Source: Mucilaginibacter endophyticus (GTDB lineage Bacteria; Bacteroidota; Bacteroidia; Sphingobacteriales; Sphingobacteriaceae). From it: DNA of 64,000 nucleotides. Under the pieces are notes generated by a model, which worked only from the letters and a program-made list of their open reading frames with translations, was not told the DNA's origin and made no database searches. The translations under genes were made by a program, and so were the position numbers. Positions 8,572-15,828 of the stretch are shown here, piece after piece. Within the stretch, counting starts at the first letter, position 1, and every line of letters starts with the position of its first letter. Where the stretch lies: NCBI RefSeq assembly GCF_003351025.1, contig NZ_QPCG01000002.1:124001-188000 (forward strand), read 5' to 3'.

Positions 8572-8952
8572 TCAGGCATGTAATATTTGCCCGGCGGTAA
8601 ATGCCCAGTTTTCCCAGGCCGTTTCTTTAAAAACAACGAATACGTCTTTAGGCTCAATCGACAACTCTTGAAGCCCTGAAATTAAAGTTGCCAGGATTTT
8701 CCGTTTAATCTTTACGCTTCTGCCTACCGAAAACAAGATTTCAATGATGATGAACTTATCAGATCGTTGTTCCTGCATTTCGGGATAAGACCTGTCGAAA
8801 ATTAAATTTTCTTCGTCCATATCGAAAAAACGTTGAAAACGATCAGCAATCGGAGTTCCGGCCTCTCTTAAGGCATTTTGAATGGCGTCTCCGATTTTCC
8901 TTTTTTCTTCTTTTGTTCTACCCTTCAGGGCGGTTACTGTTATCAATGGCAT
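8572..8952 (-). CDS. tautomerase family protein (4-oxalocrotonate tautomerase/MIF-like superfamily)
   Basis: 126-residue protein starting MPLITVTALKGRTKEEKRK. Pro2, which becomes the N-terminal proline after Met removal, is the catalytic base in the tautomerase superfamily. The length is about twice the classic 62-residue 4-OT, as in fused or cis-CaaD-like members, and RSDKFIIIEILFSVGRSVKIK resembles the second beta-alpha-beta unit. Such enzymes isomerise enol/keto acids or dehalogenate small acids. Its promoter has the shared operator at exactly the same spacing from a -7 box, which links it to the DJ-1/SDR regulon. The mRNA leader is longer (about 80 nt). Confidence 0.82.
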   Translation of the reverse strand: MPLITVTALKGRTKEEKRKIGDAIQNALREAGTPIADRFQRFFDMDEENLIFDRSYPEMQEQRSDKFIIIEILFSVGRSVKIKRKILATLISGLQELSIEPKDVFVVFKETAWENWAFTAGQILHA

Positions 8953-9039
8953 GATTTTAAAATTTAGAGATTAACAAAATATATCAAATAAAGAACAGAG
9001 GATATCGTCTGTGTGATGATTTCCTGTAATCCTATCAAA

Positions 9040-9099
9040 CAAAAATATCTGTAATAAGGAGGGGGAGTTTATACGATTGTACGCAATGTTTGCACGATT
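9040..9099 (-). promoter_or_regulatory. activator-type promoter with shared 32-bp AraC-like operator, copy 4
   Basis: The minus-strand -7 box TATTTTTG lies at 9040-9047, a 20-bp spacer at 9048-9067 and the operator at 9068-9099. The half-sites AATCGTGCAAA and AATCGTATAAA are 21 bp apart. The operator is farther from its gene than in the other copies, yet the spacing to the -7 box is unchanged and the orientation points to the tautomerase at 8952 rather than to the SDR at 9279. Confidence 0.78.
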
Positions 9100-9278
9100 T
9101 ATAAATAATATCTAAAGAGATTATATTTTATGAGCTTTTAGAGAAAGTAAATTGAACCTTTCAGAAAACCATCGAGCGTCATCAGCAGCCGATATTTGTA
9201 TCTTAATAGTAATTAACTAAAGCGATTACAGCGATTATTATCAACAGGATTCCCTTGGGGCATCAAATAATAGGAAAT

Positions 9279-10091
9279 ATGAAAAAGACAGTATTGGTCA
9301 CAGGGGCATCTTCCGGCATGGGAAAGGAAACAGCAAAGTTGCTTGCACAAAATGGGTATAAAGTATATGCCGCTGCCAGGCGATTAGAACAAATGGATGA
9401 TTTAAAACCGCTTGGCATCGCTACCCTAAAAATGGATGTGTCAGACGAGCAATCAATGATAAATGGTGTAGACGAAATTTTTAAAGCCGAGGGAAAAATC
9501 GATATACTGATCAACAATGCGGGGTTTGGGCAATATGGAGCAATTGAAGAAGTAGATTTGAAAGACGCCCGCTACCAGATGGAAGTCAACCTTTTTGGGC
9601 TGGCCAGACTGATTCAGCTTGTTATTCCACACATGCGCGAACAATACTTTGGTAAAATAGTAAACATATCTTCAGTTGGGGGCAAAATGGCGGCTCCGCT
9701 TGGTGGCTGGTACCATGCGAGTAAATTTGCACTTGAAGGTTTAAGTGACAGCCTACGCTTAGAGCTGAAGCCTTTCGGTATAGATGTTATCGTGATTGAA
9801 CCGGGCGGTGTAAAAACCGAATGGGGGACTATCGCCATCGGGAATGCGATGAAAACAGCCGAGGGTTCATCATATAAGGGCTTGATTGAAAGCGCACAGA
9901 AAATCAGCGAAAAAACTGAAAAAAATAATATCCCGGCCATTGAAATTGCTGTCTTAATTAAGGATGCCATTGAAGTTGCAAAACCTAAGGCCCGATACGC
10001 AAAGGGCTATTTGGCGAAACCAGTCCTTTTCATGAAAAGATGGCTAAGCGACAGCGCCCTGGATAAAGTGATTATGGGGCAGTTGAAGTAA
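9279..10091 (+). CDS. SDR family oxidoreductase (retinol dehydrogenase-like)
   Basis: 270-residue classical SDR starting at ATG 9279 (MKKTVLVTGASSGMG). A TTG start 24 bp upstream is possible but unnecessary. Motifs are TGASSGMG, NNAG and YHASK; the first Rossmann crossover reads AAARR, suggesting NADP(H). The C-terminal tail (YAKGYLAKPVLFMKRWLSD) resembles SDRs with a membrane-leaning end. It lies 41 bp past the operator for the divergent tautomerase region, has no operator in its own orientation, and is followed after 75 bp by an AraC gene on the same strand. The substrate is unknown. Confidence 0.9.
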   Translation: MKKTVLVTGASSGMGKETAKLLAQNGYKVYAAARRLEQMDDLKPLGIATLKMDVSDEQSMINGVDEIFKAEGKIDILINNAGFGQYGAIEEVDLKDARYQMEVNLFGLARLIQLVIPHMREQYFGKIVNISSVGGKMAAPLGGWYHASKFALEGLSDSLRLELKPFGIDVIVIEPGGVKTEWGTIAIGNAMKTAEGSSYKGLIESAQKISEKTEKNNIPAIEIAVLIKDAIEVAKPKARYAKGYLAKPVLFMKRWLSDSALDKVIMGQLK

Positions 10092-10141
10092 CTGCCTCTA
10101 TTTAGGAAAATTGAAAATCAGGTACTTGTGCACAAAGTGTC

Positions 10142-10149
10142 TAATTTTG
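10142..10149 (+). promoter_or_regulatory. -7 box of the AraC gene at 10167
   Basis: TAATTTTG matches the Bacteroidota TAnnTTTG box and lies 17 bp before ATG 10167. It supports that start over the upstream in-frame GTG at 10128, which would fall upstream of the transcript start. Confidence 0.55.
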
Positions 10150-10166
10150 TATCAATCGATTCGATT

Positions 10167-10973
10167 ATGAAAAAGAATGAATTACAATACAATATATTAT
10201 ATTCCTGCTCTGTGGAAAAGGAACGTAGTGGAGAGAAGTTGGTGGAGGAACACGTATTGAGCTATGTGATCTCAGGCGAAGTACATTTTTTTAGTAATCA
10301 GGGGAGGATAGTTGGGAAGGCAGGGGCTATTGGCCTGCTGCGCAAAAACCTTTTGGTAAAAGCTGTCAAATATCCCGCAGCAGATGGAACCCCCTTCCAG
10401 TCGCTTAATGTATTTCTTAATCAGGATATTCTGAAAAAGTACAGTTCTGAGCATCAAAAAACGGCCGAAAAGATTTATGACGGTCATCCCATCGTCGATC
10501 TTAGCAATGATCAGTTCATAAAAGGATACTTTGATTCGCTATTTCCTTATTTTAATTCGGATGTCCCGCTAACGGAACACCTGGCATTGCTGAAAACTAA
10601 CGAAGCGATAGAATTGCTTTTACGCCATCGGGAACTTGCAAATCTATTGTTGGATTTTGCTACGCCTTATAAAATTGACCTGGAGGCTTTCATGAGTCAG
10701 AATTATGTTTACAATGTCCCCATGTCTAAATTTGCCCACTTAACCGGCCGAAGCCTGGCAACGTTTAAACGGGATTTCAAAAAGATATTCCAAATAACAC
10801 CCGAAAAATGGTTGATGCAAAAACGACTGGAACGTGCGCATTTCCTGATCGCCCAACAGAAACTGTCACCGGTTGCGGTGTATCAGGAAGTCGGGTTTGA
10901 GAACCTTTCGCATTTTTCTACTTCTTTTAAAAAGAGGTTTGGTTATAATGCTTCGAGTCTCGGTACTTTATAA
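10167..10973 (+). CDS. AraC/XylS-family transcriptional regulator (paralog 3 of 3)
   Basis: 268-residue regulator with N-terminal sensor region and C-terminal double HTH (GRSLATFKRDFKKIF; VYQEVGFENLSHFSTSFKKRFGY). It is clearly homologous to the proteins at 1420 and 7640 but the most divergent of the three, with a shorter N-terminus. ATG 10167 is favoured by the -7 box at 10142-10149. It sits directly upstream of, and codirectional with, the operator-controlled operon starting at 11211, which makes it a prime candidate to regulate that operon. The ligand is unknown. Confidence 0.87.
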   Translation: MKKNELQYNILYSCSVEKERSGEKLVEEHVLSYVISGEVHFFSNQGRIVGKAGAIGLLRKNLLVKAVKYPAADGTPFQSLNVFLNQDILKKYSSEHQKTAEKIYDGHPIVDLSNDQFIKGYFDSLFPYFNSDVPLTEHLALLKTNEAIELLLRHRELANLLLDFATPYKIDLEAFMSQNYVYNVPMSKFAHLTGRSLATFKRDFKKIFQITPEKWLMQKRLERAHFLIAQQKLSPVAVYQEVGFENLSHFSTSFKKRFGYNASSLGTL

Positions 10974-11119
10974 CAATACCTCAATTTGTCAATAAATTAA
11001 TTACCAACCTAACCCTAAAAATATAAGGAACTTATGGCCATTTGATCATCATTTGGCTGCAATGTCATTCCTGCTCACCTTTTTTGTCACGTAAAAGTCG
11101 ACAAAAACCCGCTTCGGCA

Positions 11120-11180
11120 AATCGTGCAAACATTGCTTACAATCGTATAAATTTCAGGGTGGCCTGCCGATCTACCTTTG
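11120..11180 (+). promoter_or_regulatory. activator-type promoter with shared 32-bp AraC-like operator, copy 5
   Basis: The operator is at 11120-11151 (half-sites AATCGTGCAAA at 11120 and AATCGTATAAA at 11141, 21 bp apart), the spacer at 11152-11172 is 21 bp, and the -7 box TACCTTTG is at 11173-11180. It lies 31 bp before ATG 11211 and drives the SDR/DJ-1/ALDH/ADH operon. It is the only copy on the plus strand, matching the orientation of its gene, and the only one with a 21-bp spacer. Confidence 0.8.
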
Positions 11181-11210
11181 ACTCATTGATTATTTAAAAT
11201 AAAAAAGACA

Positions 11211-12053
11211 ATGAGCAAAGTATGGTTTATAACCGGAACCTCTTCTGGTATCGGTAAAGAATTAGCACAACAAGTGCTGGCAGCAGGCTACCAGGTAGCT
11301 TTAGGTGCCCGTAACACCAATGATGTAGCCGATATCCTGGCTGCTTATCCTGAAACTGCGCTGACAGTAACGCTGGATGTTACTAAAGAAGATGAAATTG
11401 TTTCATCTGTAAATGCAATTACTTCGAAATTCGGCCGAATTGACGTATTGGTAAATAACGCCGGTATTGGTTATTTCGGTTCTATCGAGGAAAGCGAAGA
11501 AAGCGAAGTTCGCCGCATGTTCGAGATCAATTTCTTCGGCCTGGCGAAATTGACTAACCAGGTATTACCGGTCATGCGTGCACAACGCAGTGGCCATATC
11601 CTGAACGTGACTTCGATCCTTGGTTTGGTGAGCTATCCTGCTGTAGGATTTTATAGCGCAACCAAATTTGCTGTTGATGGTTACACCGAATCGTTATCAA
11701 AAGAAGTAGCCCCTCTGGGTATTAAAGTTACAGCCATTGCTCCAAGTAGTTTCCGCACCGATTGGGCTGGCCGTTCAGCTAACGAAGCGCCAAACACTAT
11801 TGAAGATTACAAAGCGACTGCTGAAGCAAACAAAAATAATATCCGTAATGGAAGCGGTAAACAAGCCGGCGATCCTGTCCGTGCAGCGCAAGCCATCATC
11901 AAAGTGGTTGAATCTGAGAACCCTCCTTTAAGACTTCTTTTAGGTGAGGCTTCTTATAAAGGTGCAAATAACAAATTAACAACCTTAAAAGCAGATTACG
12001 ATGCCTGGGCTGAAACCAGTGTAGGCGCTGATTTTCCAAAAGAACAAGCATAA
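11211..12053 (+). CDS. SDR family oxidoreductase, first gene of AraC-regulated operon
   Basis: 280-residue classical SDR (MSKVWFITGTSSGIG; NNAG; YSATK). It is a close paralog of the SDR at the left edge, sharing runs such as VRRMFEINFFGLAKLTN and FAVDGY.ESLSKEVAPLGIK. Both have the same operator at their promoters, so they look like a duplicated gene that kept its control region. It is followed after 66 bp by an exported DJ-1 gene, then ALDH and ADH, all codirectional and closed by a terminator at 15770-15808. A carbonyl reductase role fits the operon but the substrate is unknown. Confidence 0.92.
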   Translation: MSKVWFITGTSSGIGKELAQQVLAAGYQVALGARNTNDVADILAAYPETALTVTLDVTKEDEIVSSVNAITSKFGRIDVLVNNAGIGYFGSIEESEESEVRRMFEINFFGLAKLTNQVLPVMRAQRSGHILNVTSILGLVSYPAVGFYSATKFAVDGYTESLSKEVAPLGIKVTAIAPSSFRTDWAGRSANEAPNTIEDYKATAEANKNNIRNGSGKQAGDPVRAAQAIIKVVESENPPLRLLLGEASYKGANNKLTTLKADYDAWAETSVGADFPKEQA

Positions 12054-12119
12054 TTAAAATAACCGCCCCGCTAAGGGAATTTCGATAAATATCCAATAAC
12101 AATTTAAAAACAGAAAAAG

Positions 12120-12896
12120 ATGAAAACTAAATTCATAATCCTCGCAACTATGTTCGTTGCAGCCCTGGGTTTCCAGGTAAAAGCGCAAACCAATAAGCCT
12201 AAAAAAGTCCTGTTCGTAGTAACTTCACACGACAAAATGGGTAATATTGACAGGCAAACCGGCCTTTGGCTTGGAGAATTTGCAGCTCCTTATTACACCT
12301 TAAACGATGCAGGCATAGAAATTACCATTGCTTCGCCTAAAGGTGGCCAGGCGCCCATCGATACCTTCAGCTTAAACAAATCGTTTGCAACTGAAGCTAC
12401 CAAACGTTACCAGTCAGATGCCGCTTTACAGTCGAAATTGAGTAAAACTGTAAAACTGAGCACTGTAAATCAAAAAGATTATGACGCGGTATTTTATCCA
12501 GGTGGCCACGGCCCAATGTGGGATTTGGCTGAAGATAAAACCTCTGAAAAGCTTATCGAAAACTTTTATAACCACGGTAAAATTATTGCTTTTGTATGCC
12601 ATGGCCCCGTGGCCCTGAAACATGCAGTTGACAAAAACGGCGTATCTCTTGTAAAAGGCAGAACCGTTGCCGGTTTCACTAATGGCGAAGAAGAAGCAGT
12701 TGGTTTGACAAAAGTGGTTCCTTTCTTAACTGAAGACCTGTTAAAACAGCTTGGTGGTAATTATCAAAAAGGTGCCGATTGGAGTCCATTCGTAGTTCAG
12801 GACGGTCTTTTGATCACCGGCCAAAACCCACAGTCGGCTTCGTTGATTGGCGAAAAGGTGTTGAATGCACTTAATAAACCAGTGGCGTCAAACTAA
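12120..12896 (+). CDS. exported DJ-1/PfpI family protein
   Basis: 258-residue DJ-1/PfpI protein with an N-terminal signal peptide (MKTKFIILATMFVAALGFQVKAQ), predicted periplasmic. The nucleophile is Cys160 in AFVCHGPVALK, the acidic partner Glu53 in GLWLGEFAAPYY, and FYPGGHGPMWDL is conserved. After the signal peptide it closely matches the cytosolic DJ-1 at 3354-4049, so the two are an inside/outside pair. It is the second gene of the operon under the operator at 11120-11151. Glyoxalase III-like, deglycase or chaperone activity are all possible. Confidence 0.92.
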   Translation: MKTKFIILATMFVAALGFQVKAQTNKPKKVLFVVTSHDKMGNIDRQTGLWLGEFAAPYYTLNDAGIEITIASPKGGQAPIDTFSLNKSFATEATKRYQSDAALQSKLSKTVKLSTVNQKDYDAVFYPGGHGPMWDLAEDKTSEKLIENFYNHGKIIAFVCHGPVALKHAVDKNGVSLVKGRTVAGFTNGEEEAVGLTKVVPFLTEDLLKQLGGNYQKGADWSPFVVQDGLLITGQNPQSASLIGEKVLNALNKPVASN

Positions 12897-12907
12897 TATT
12901 TGATACC

Positions 12908-12939
12908 CTTAGAAAGCTGGTGAAAACCGGCTTTCTAAG
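12908..12939 (+). repeat. intra-operon hairpin between DJ-1 and ALDH genes
   Basis: CTTAGAAAGC (12908-12917) pairs with GCTTTCTAAG (12930-12939), extended inward by T-G and two G-C pairs, with a short A-rich loop. Only CTTTAT follows, so it is a weak terminator at best. It may set the ratio of upstream to downstream message or protect a 3' end. Confidence 0.6.
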
Positions 12940-12975
12940 CTTTATCCCATCAATCTACTCAAACTATCAAAAACA

Positions 12976-14613
12976 ATGGAAACCAATCATCAATTATTAA
13001 CAAATCTGTTTCCTACCATAGAGGACATACCGGATTCTGTGAAAATTAATCAGCCGGTTCACCAGAAACGTCTCCTGATAAACGGTGAGCTATTAGAATG
13101 GAACGGACCGACACATATCGTTTTTTCTCCGATCCATATCAAAACTAACGGTGGAGATGAAACACAATTTGTAATTGGCAGCTATCCGCTTGCGACCAGT
13201 AAAGAGGCAGAAACGGCCCTCGATGCGGCTGTAAAAGCGTTTAACGCGGGCCGTGGCGAATGGCCGGCAATGCCTGTCCAACAGCGTATCAAACATCTGG
13301 AAGATTTCACTTACCAGATGATCGCTAAGCGTTCGGAAATCGTTAAGCTGCTCATATGGGAAATCGGCAAAAGCACGGTAGACTCAGAGAAAGAATTTGA
13401 CAGAACTGTCGAATATATTTATGAAACCATTAAAGCAGTCAAAAAACTGAATAACAATAGTTCAGCTTTTCAGGTGCAGCAAAGTTTCATTGGTCAAACC
13501 AAGAAAGTTCCGCATGGTGTTGTTCTGTGTATGGGGCCGTTCAATTACCCGCTGAATGAAACATTTACCACGCTGATTCCTGCGCTGATCATGGGCAATA
13601 CCATACTTTTCAAACCTCCAAAGCATGGTACTTTATTATTTGAGCCATTGTTGGAAGCTTTCCGTGACGCCTTCCCTAAAGGAGTGGTTAACACTTTGTA
13701 TGGCCGCGGTAGGGATATTGTTCCTGCCTTAATGACTTCAGGTAAGATAGACGTATTAGCGCTCATAGGTTCAAGTAAAGTGGCCGACAGTTTGAAAAAG
13801 ATGCACCCAAAATCAAATCGCTTGAAGTCGGTGTTGGGTTTGGATGCAAAAAATGCAGCGGTCATCCTGAATGATGCCGATATAGAACTGGCGGTAAAAG
13901 AATCTATCACTGGTGCGCTATCCTTTAACGGCCAGCGTTGCACTGCCTTAAAAATCCTTTTTGTCCAGGATCAAATCGTAGAACGCTTTAACCAACGCCT
14001 GGTCGAAGAAATAGAAAAATTGAGTATTGGCATGCCTTGGTTAAAAGGCGTTAATATTACCCCGCTTGCCGAACCTGAAAAACCGGCCTATCTGCTTGAA
14101 AGTATCGATGATGCTATTGCTAATGGCGCTAAGGTATTAAATGCTCATCTTGGCGGGGGCAAAAACCACCTTTCTCTCGTTAAGCCAGCTATCTTATATC
14201 CTGTGAATGAGAATATGAAGATATACCGTGAAGAGCAATTTGGCCCGGTTATTCCAGTTGTTTCTTTCAGCACGCTTGATATACCGATAGAATATGTCAC
14301 TACTTCACCTTATGGTCAGCAGGTCAGCATTTTCAGCAGTGATGCCGAAGCGGTTAGTTTATTGGTCGATACCCTTGCCGGTCAGGTTGGCAGGATCAAC
14401 CTGAACAGCCAAAGTCAACGCAGCCCCGACACTTTTGCATTCAATGGAAGGAAAGACTCTGCAGATGGTACACTGTCAGTAGACGAAGCGCTGCTGGCTT
14501 TCTCGGTAGACTCTGTTATTGCAACTAAGCAAAATGACGCGAATGAGCAGTTAGTTCAGACTATCCTGCAACATAACCTGTCACGCAGGTTAAGCAATAG
14601 CGTAGCATTTTAA
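12976..14613 (+). CDS. aldehyde dehydrogenase, GapN-like
   Basis: 545-residue ALDH-superfamily enzyme expected to oxidise an aldehyde with NADP+. The catalytic Cys322 lies in FNGQRCTALK, an arrangement typical of non-phosphorylating glyceraldehyde-3-phosphate dehydrogenases (GapN), and EEQFGPV and the Rossmann region MGPFNYPLNE are present. The usual LELGGK motif with the general-base Glu reads LGLDAKN (residues 287-293), so that Glu is not in its normal place; Asp290 might substitute. It is longer than a typical 475-500-residue ALDH, with N- and C-terminal extensions. Third gene of the operon, suggesting disposal of the same aldehydes as its neighbours. Confidence 0.85.
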   Translation: METNHQLLTNLFPTIEDIPDSVKINQPVHQKRLLINGELLEWNGPTHIVFSPIHIKTNGGDETQFVIGSYPLATSKEAETALDAAVKAFNAGRGEWPAMPVQQRIKHLEDFTYQMIAKRSEIVKLLIWEIGKSTVDSEKEFDRTVEYIYETIKAVKKLNNNSSAFQVQQSFIGQTKKVPHGVVLCMGPFNYPLNETFTTLIPALIMGNTILFKPPKHGTLLFEPLLEAFRDAFPKGVVNTLYGRGRDIVPALMTSGKIDVLALIGSSKVADSLKKMHPKSNRLKSVLGLDAKNAAVILNDADIELAVKESITGALSFNGQRCTALKILFVQDQIVERFNQRLVEEIEKLSIGMPWLKGVNITPLAEPEKPAYLLESIDDAIANGAKVLNAHLGGGKNHLSLVKPAILYPVNENMKIYREEQFGPVIPVVSFSTLDIPIEYVTTSPYGQQVSIFSSDAEAVSLLVDTLAGQVGRINLNSQSQRSPDTFAFNGRKDSADGTLSVDEALLAFSVDSVIATKQNDANEQLVQTILQHNLSRRLSNSVAF

Positions 14614-14655
14614 TTAACTATCAAATAATTCACTTGAACAATAAATAAAACGCAT

Positions 14656-15705
14656 ATGTATGCAATAAAATCATACGGAGCGCAAAGCGCCGAAAAACCG
14701 TTGGGCCCATTGACCATAGATCGCCGTGAACCCGGCGCTACAGATGTAGAAATCAAAATTTTATATTGTGGAGTATGCCACACGGATATTCACGTTGCCA
14801 GAAATGAATGGGGAAATACGCTATATCCCGTAGTTCCTGGCCATGAAATTGTAGGTACAGTAACTCGTGTAGGATCTGGCGTTACCCAATATAAAGTTGG
14901 TGATACCGTTGGTGTTGGCTGTTTTGTAGACTCTTGCGGTCACTGTAAGAACTGTCTTGACCACAATGAACAGTATTGCGAGAATGGTAATACCATGACC
15001 TATAATGCTTACGAACAGGATAAGAAAACCATCACCTACGGCGGTTATTCCAGCCACATCGTAGTGACTGAAAAATTTGTACTGAGCGTTTCAGATAAAT
15101 TGCCTTTAGAAAAAGTTGCTCCTTTGTTATGCGCCGGTATCACTACCTATTCTCCGTTGAAACATTGGAACGTAAAAGCTGGTGATAAGCTGGCGGTATT
15201 GGGTCTTGGTGGCCTTGGTCACATAGCTGTGAAGCTGGCCGTTTCTATGGGTGCAGAAGTTACTGTTTTAAGCCGCTCAAAAAGTAAAGAACAGGATGCA
15301 CTTGCCTTGGGTGCTCATCATTTTGAGCTGACCAACGATAAGGAGAATATGGCGAAACTTGCCAATACCTTCAACTACATTATTGATACGGTATCGGCTT
15401 CCCACGACTACAATGAATATCTGGCCTTGTTAGCAATTGATGGCGTAATGGTATTGCTGGGTATCCCGCCAACTCCTTCCGAAGTTCATGCATTCCAGTT
15501 GATTGGCGGTCGCCGCAGCCTTGTAGGGTCATTAATTGGTGGTATCAAAGAAACCCAGGAAATGCTGGATTATTGCGCTGAGCACAATATCACCTCGGAT
15601 ATTGAGCTGATCAGCATTGACAGGATTAACGAAGCTTATGAACGCACCATCGCCGGTGACGTACATTATCGTTTCGTGGTCGATATGGCTTCTTTGGATA
15701 ATTAA
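14656..15705 (+). CDS. zinc-dependent NAD(P) alcohol dehydrogenase (cinnamyl alcohol dehydrogenase/YahK type)
   Basis: 349-residue medium-chain dehydrogenase/reductase. The catalytic zinc site has Cys41 (CGVCHTD), His63-Glu64 (GHE) and a Cys in LLCAGITTYSPL; the structural zinc uses Cys94, Cys97, Cys100 and Cys108. The Rossmann loop is GLGGLGH. This subgroup reduces a broad range of aldehydes to alcohols with NADPH. It is the last gene of the operon from 11211, 42 bp after the ALDH and ahead of a clear terminator. With the ALDH it would allow both oxidation and reduction of an aldehyde. Confidence 0.93.
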   Translation: MYAIKSYGAQSAEKPLGPLTIDRREPGATDVEIKILYCGVCHTDIHVARNEWGNTLYPVVPGHEIVGTVTRVGSGVTQYKVGDTVGVGCFVDSCGHCKNCLDHNEQYCENGNTMTYNAYEQDKKTITYGGYSSHIVVTEKFVLSVSDKLPLEKVAPLLCAGITTYSPLKHWNVKAGDKLAVLGLGGLGHIAVKLAVSMGAEVTVLSRSKSKEQDALALGAHHFELTNDKENMAKLANTFNYIIDTVSASHDYNEYLALLAIDGVMVLLGIPPTPSEVHAFQLIGGRRSLVGSLIGGIKETQEMLDYCAEHNITSDIELISIDRINEAYERTIAGDVHYRFVVDMASLDN

Positions 15706-15769
15706 TCCGTAGTATCATCATTGCTTAGTTAGCACTGTTTTGCGCAACTAAGTTGTACGATAAATTTAA

Positions 15770-15808
15770 GTGCGAAGCGGGCAGTTGCTGTGCTTCGCAC
15801 AATTTTTT
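15770..15808 (+). terminator. rho-independent terminator of the SDR/DJ-1/ALDH/ADH operon
   Basis: A perfect 9-bp stem, GTGCGAAGC (15770-15778) / GCTTCGCAC (15792-15800), is followed by AATTTTTTAT. It ends the operon just before the TetR gene. Confidence 0.85.
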
Positions 15809-15828
15809 ATCTAATAAATAGTATTGTT

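Noticed and set aside
879..11151. Five near-identical 32-bp elements considered as CRISPR repeats or miniature mobile elements
   Set aside because: They are kilobases apart, unflanked by spacers, lack terminal inverted repeats or target duplications, and each sits at a fixed distance from a -7 box.
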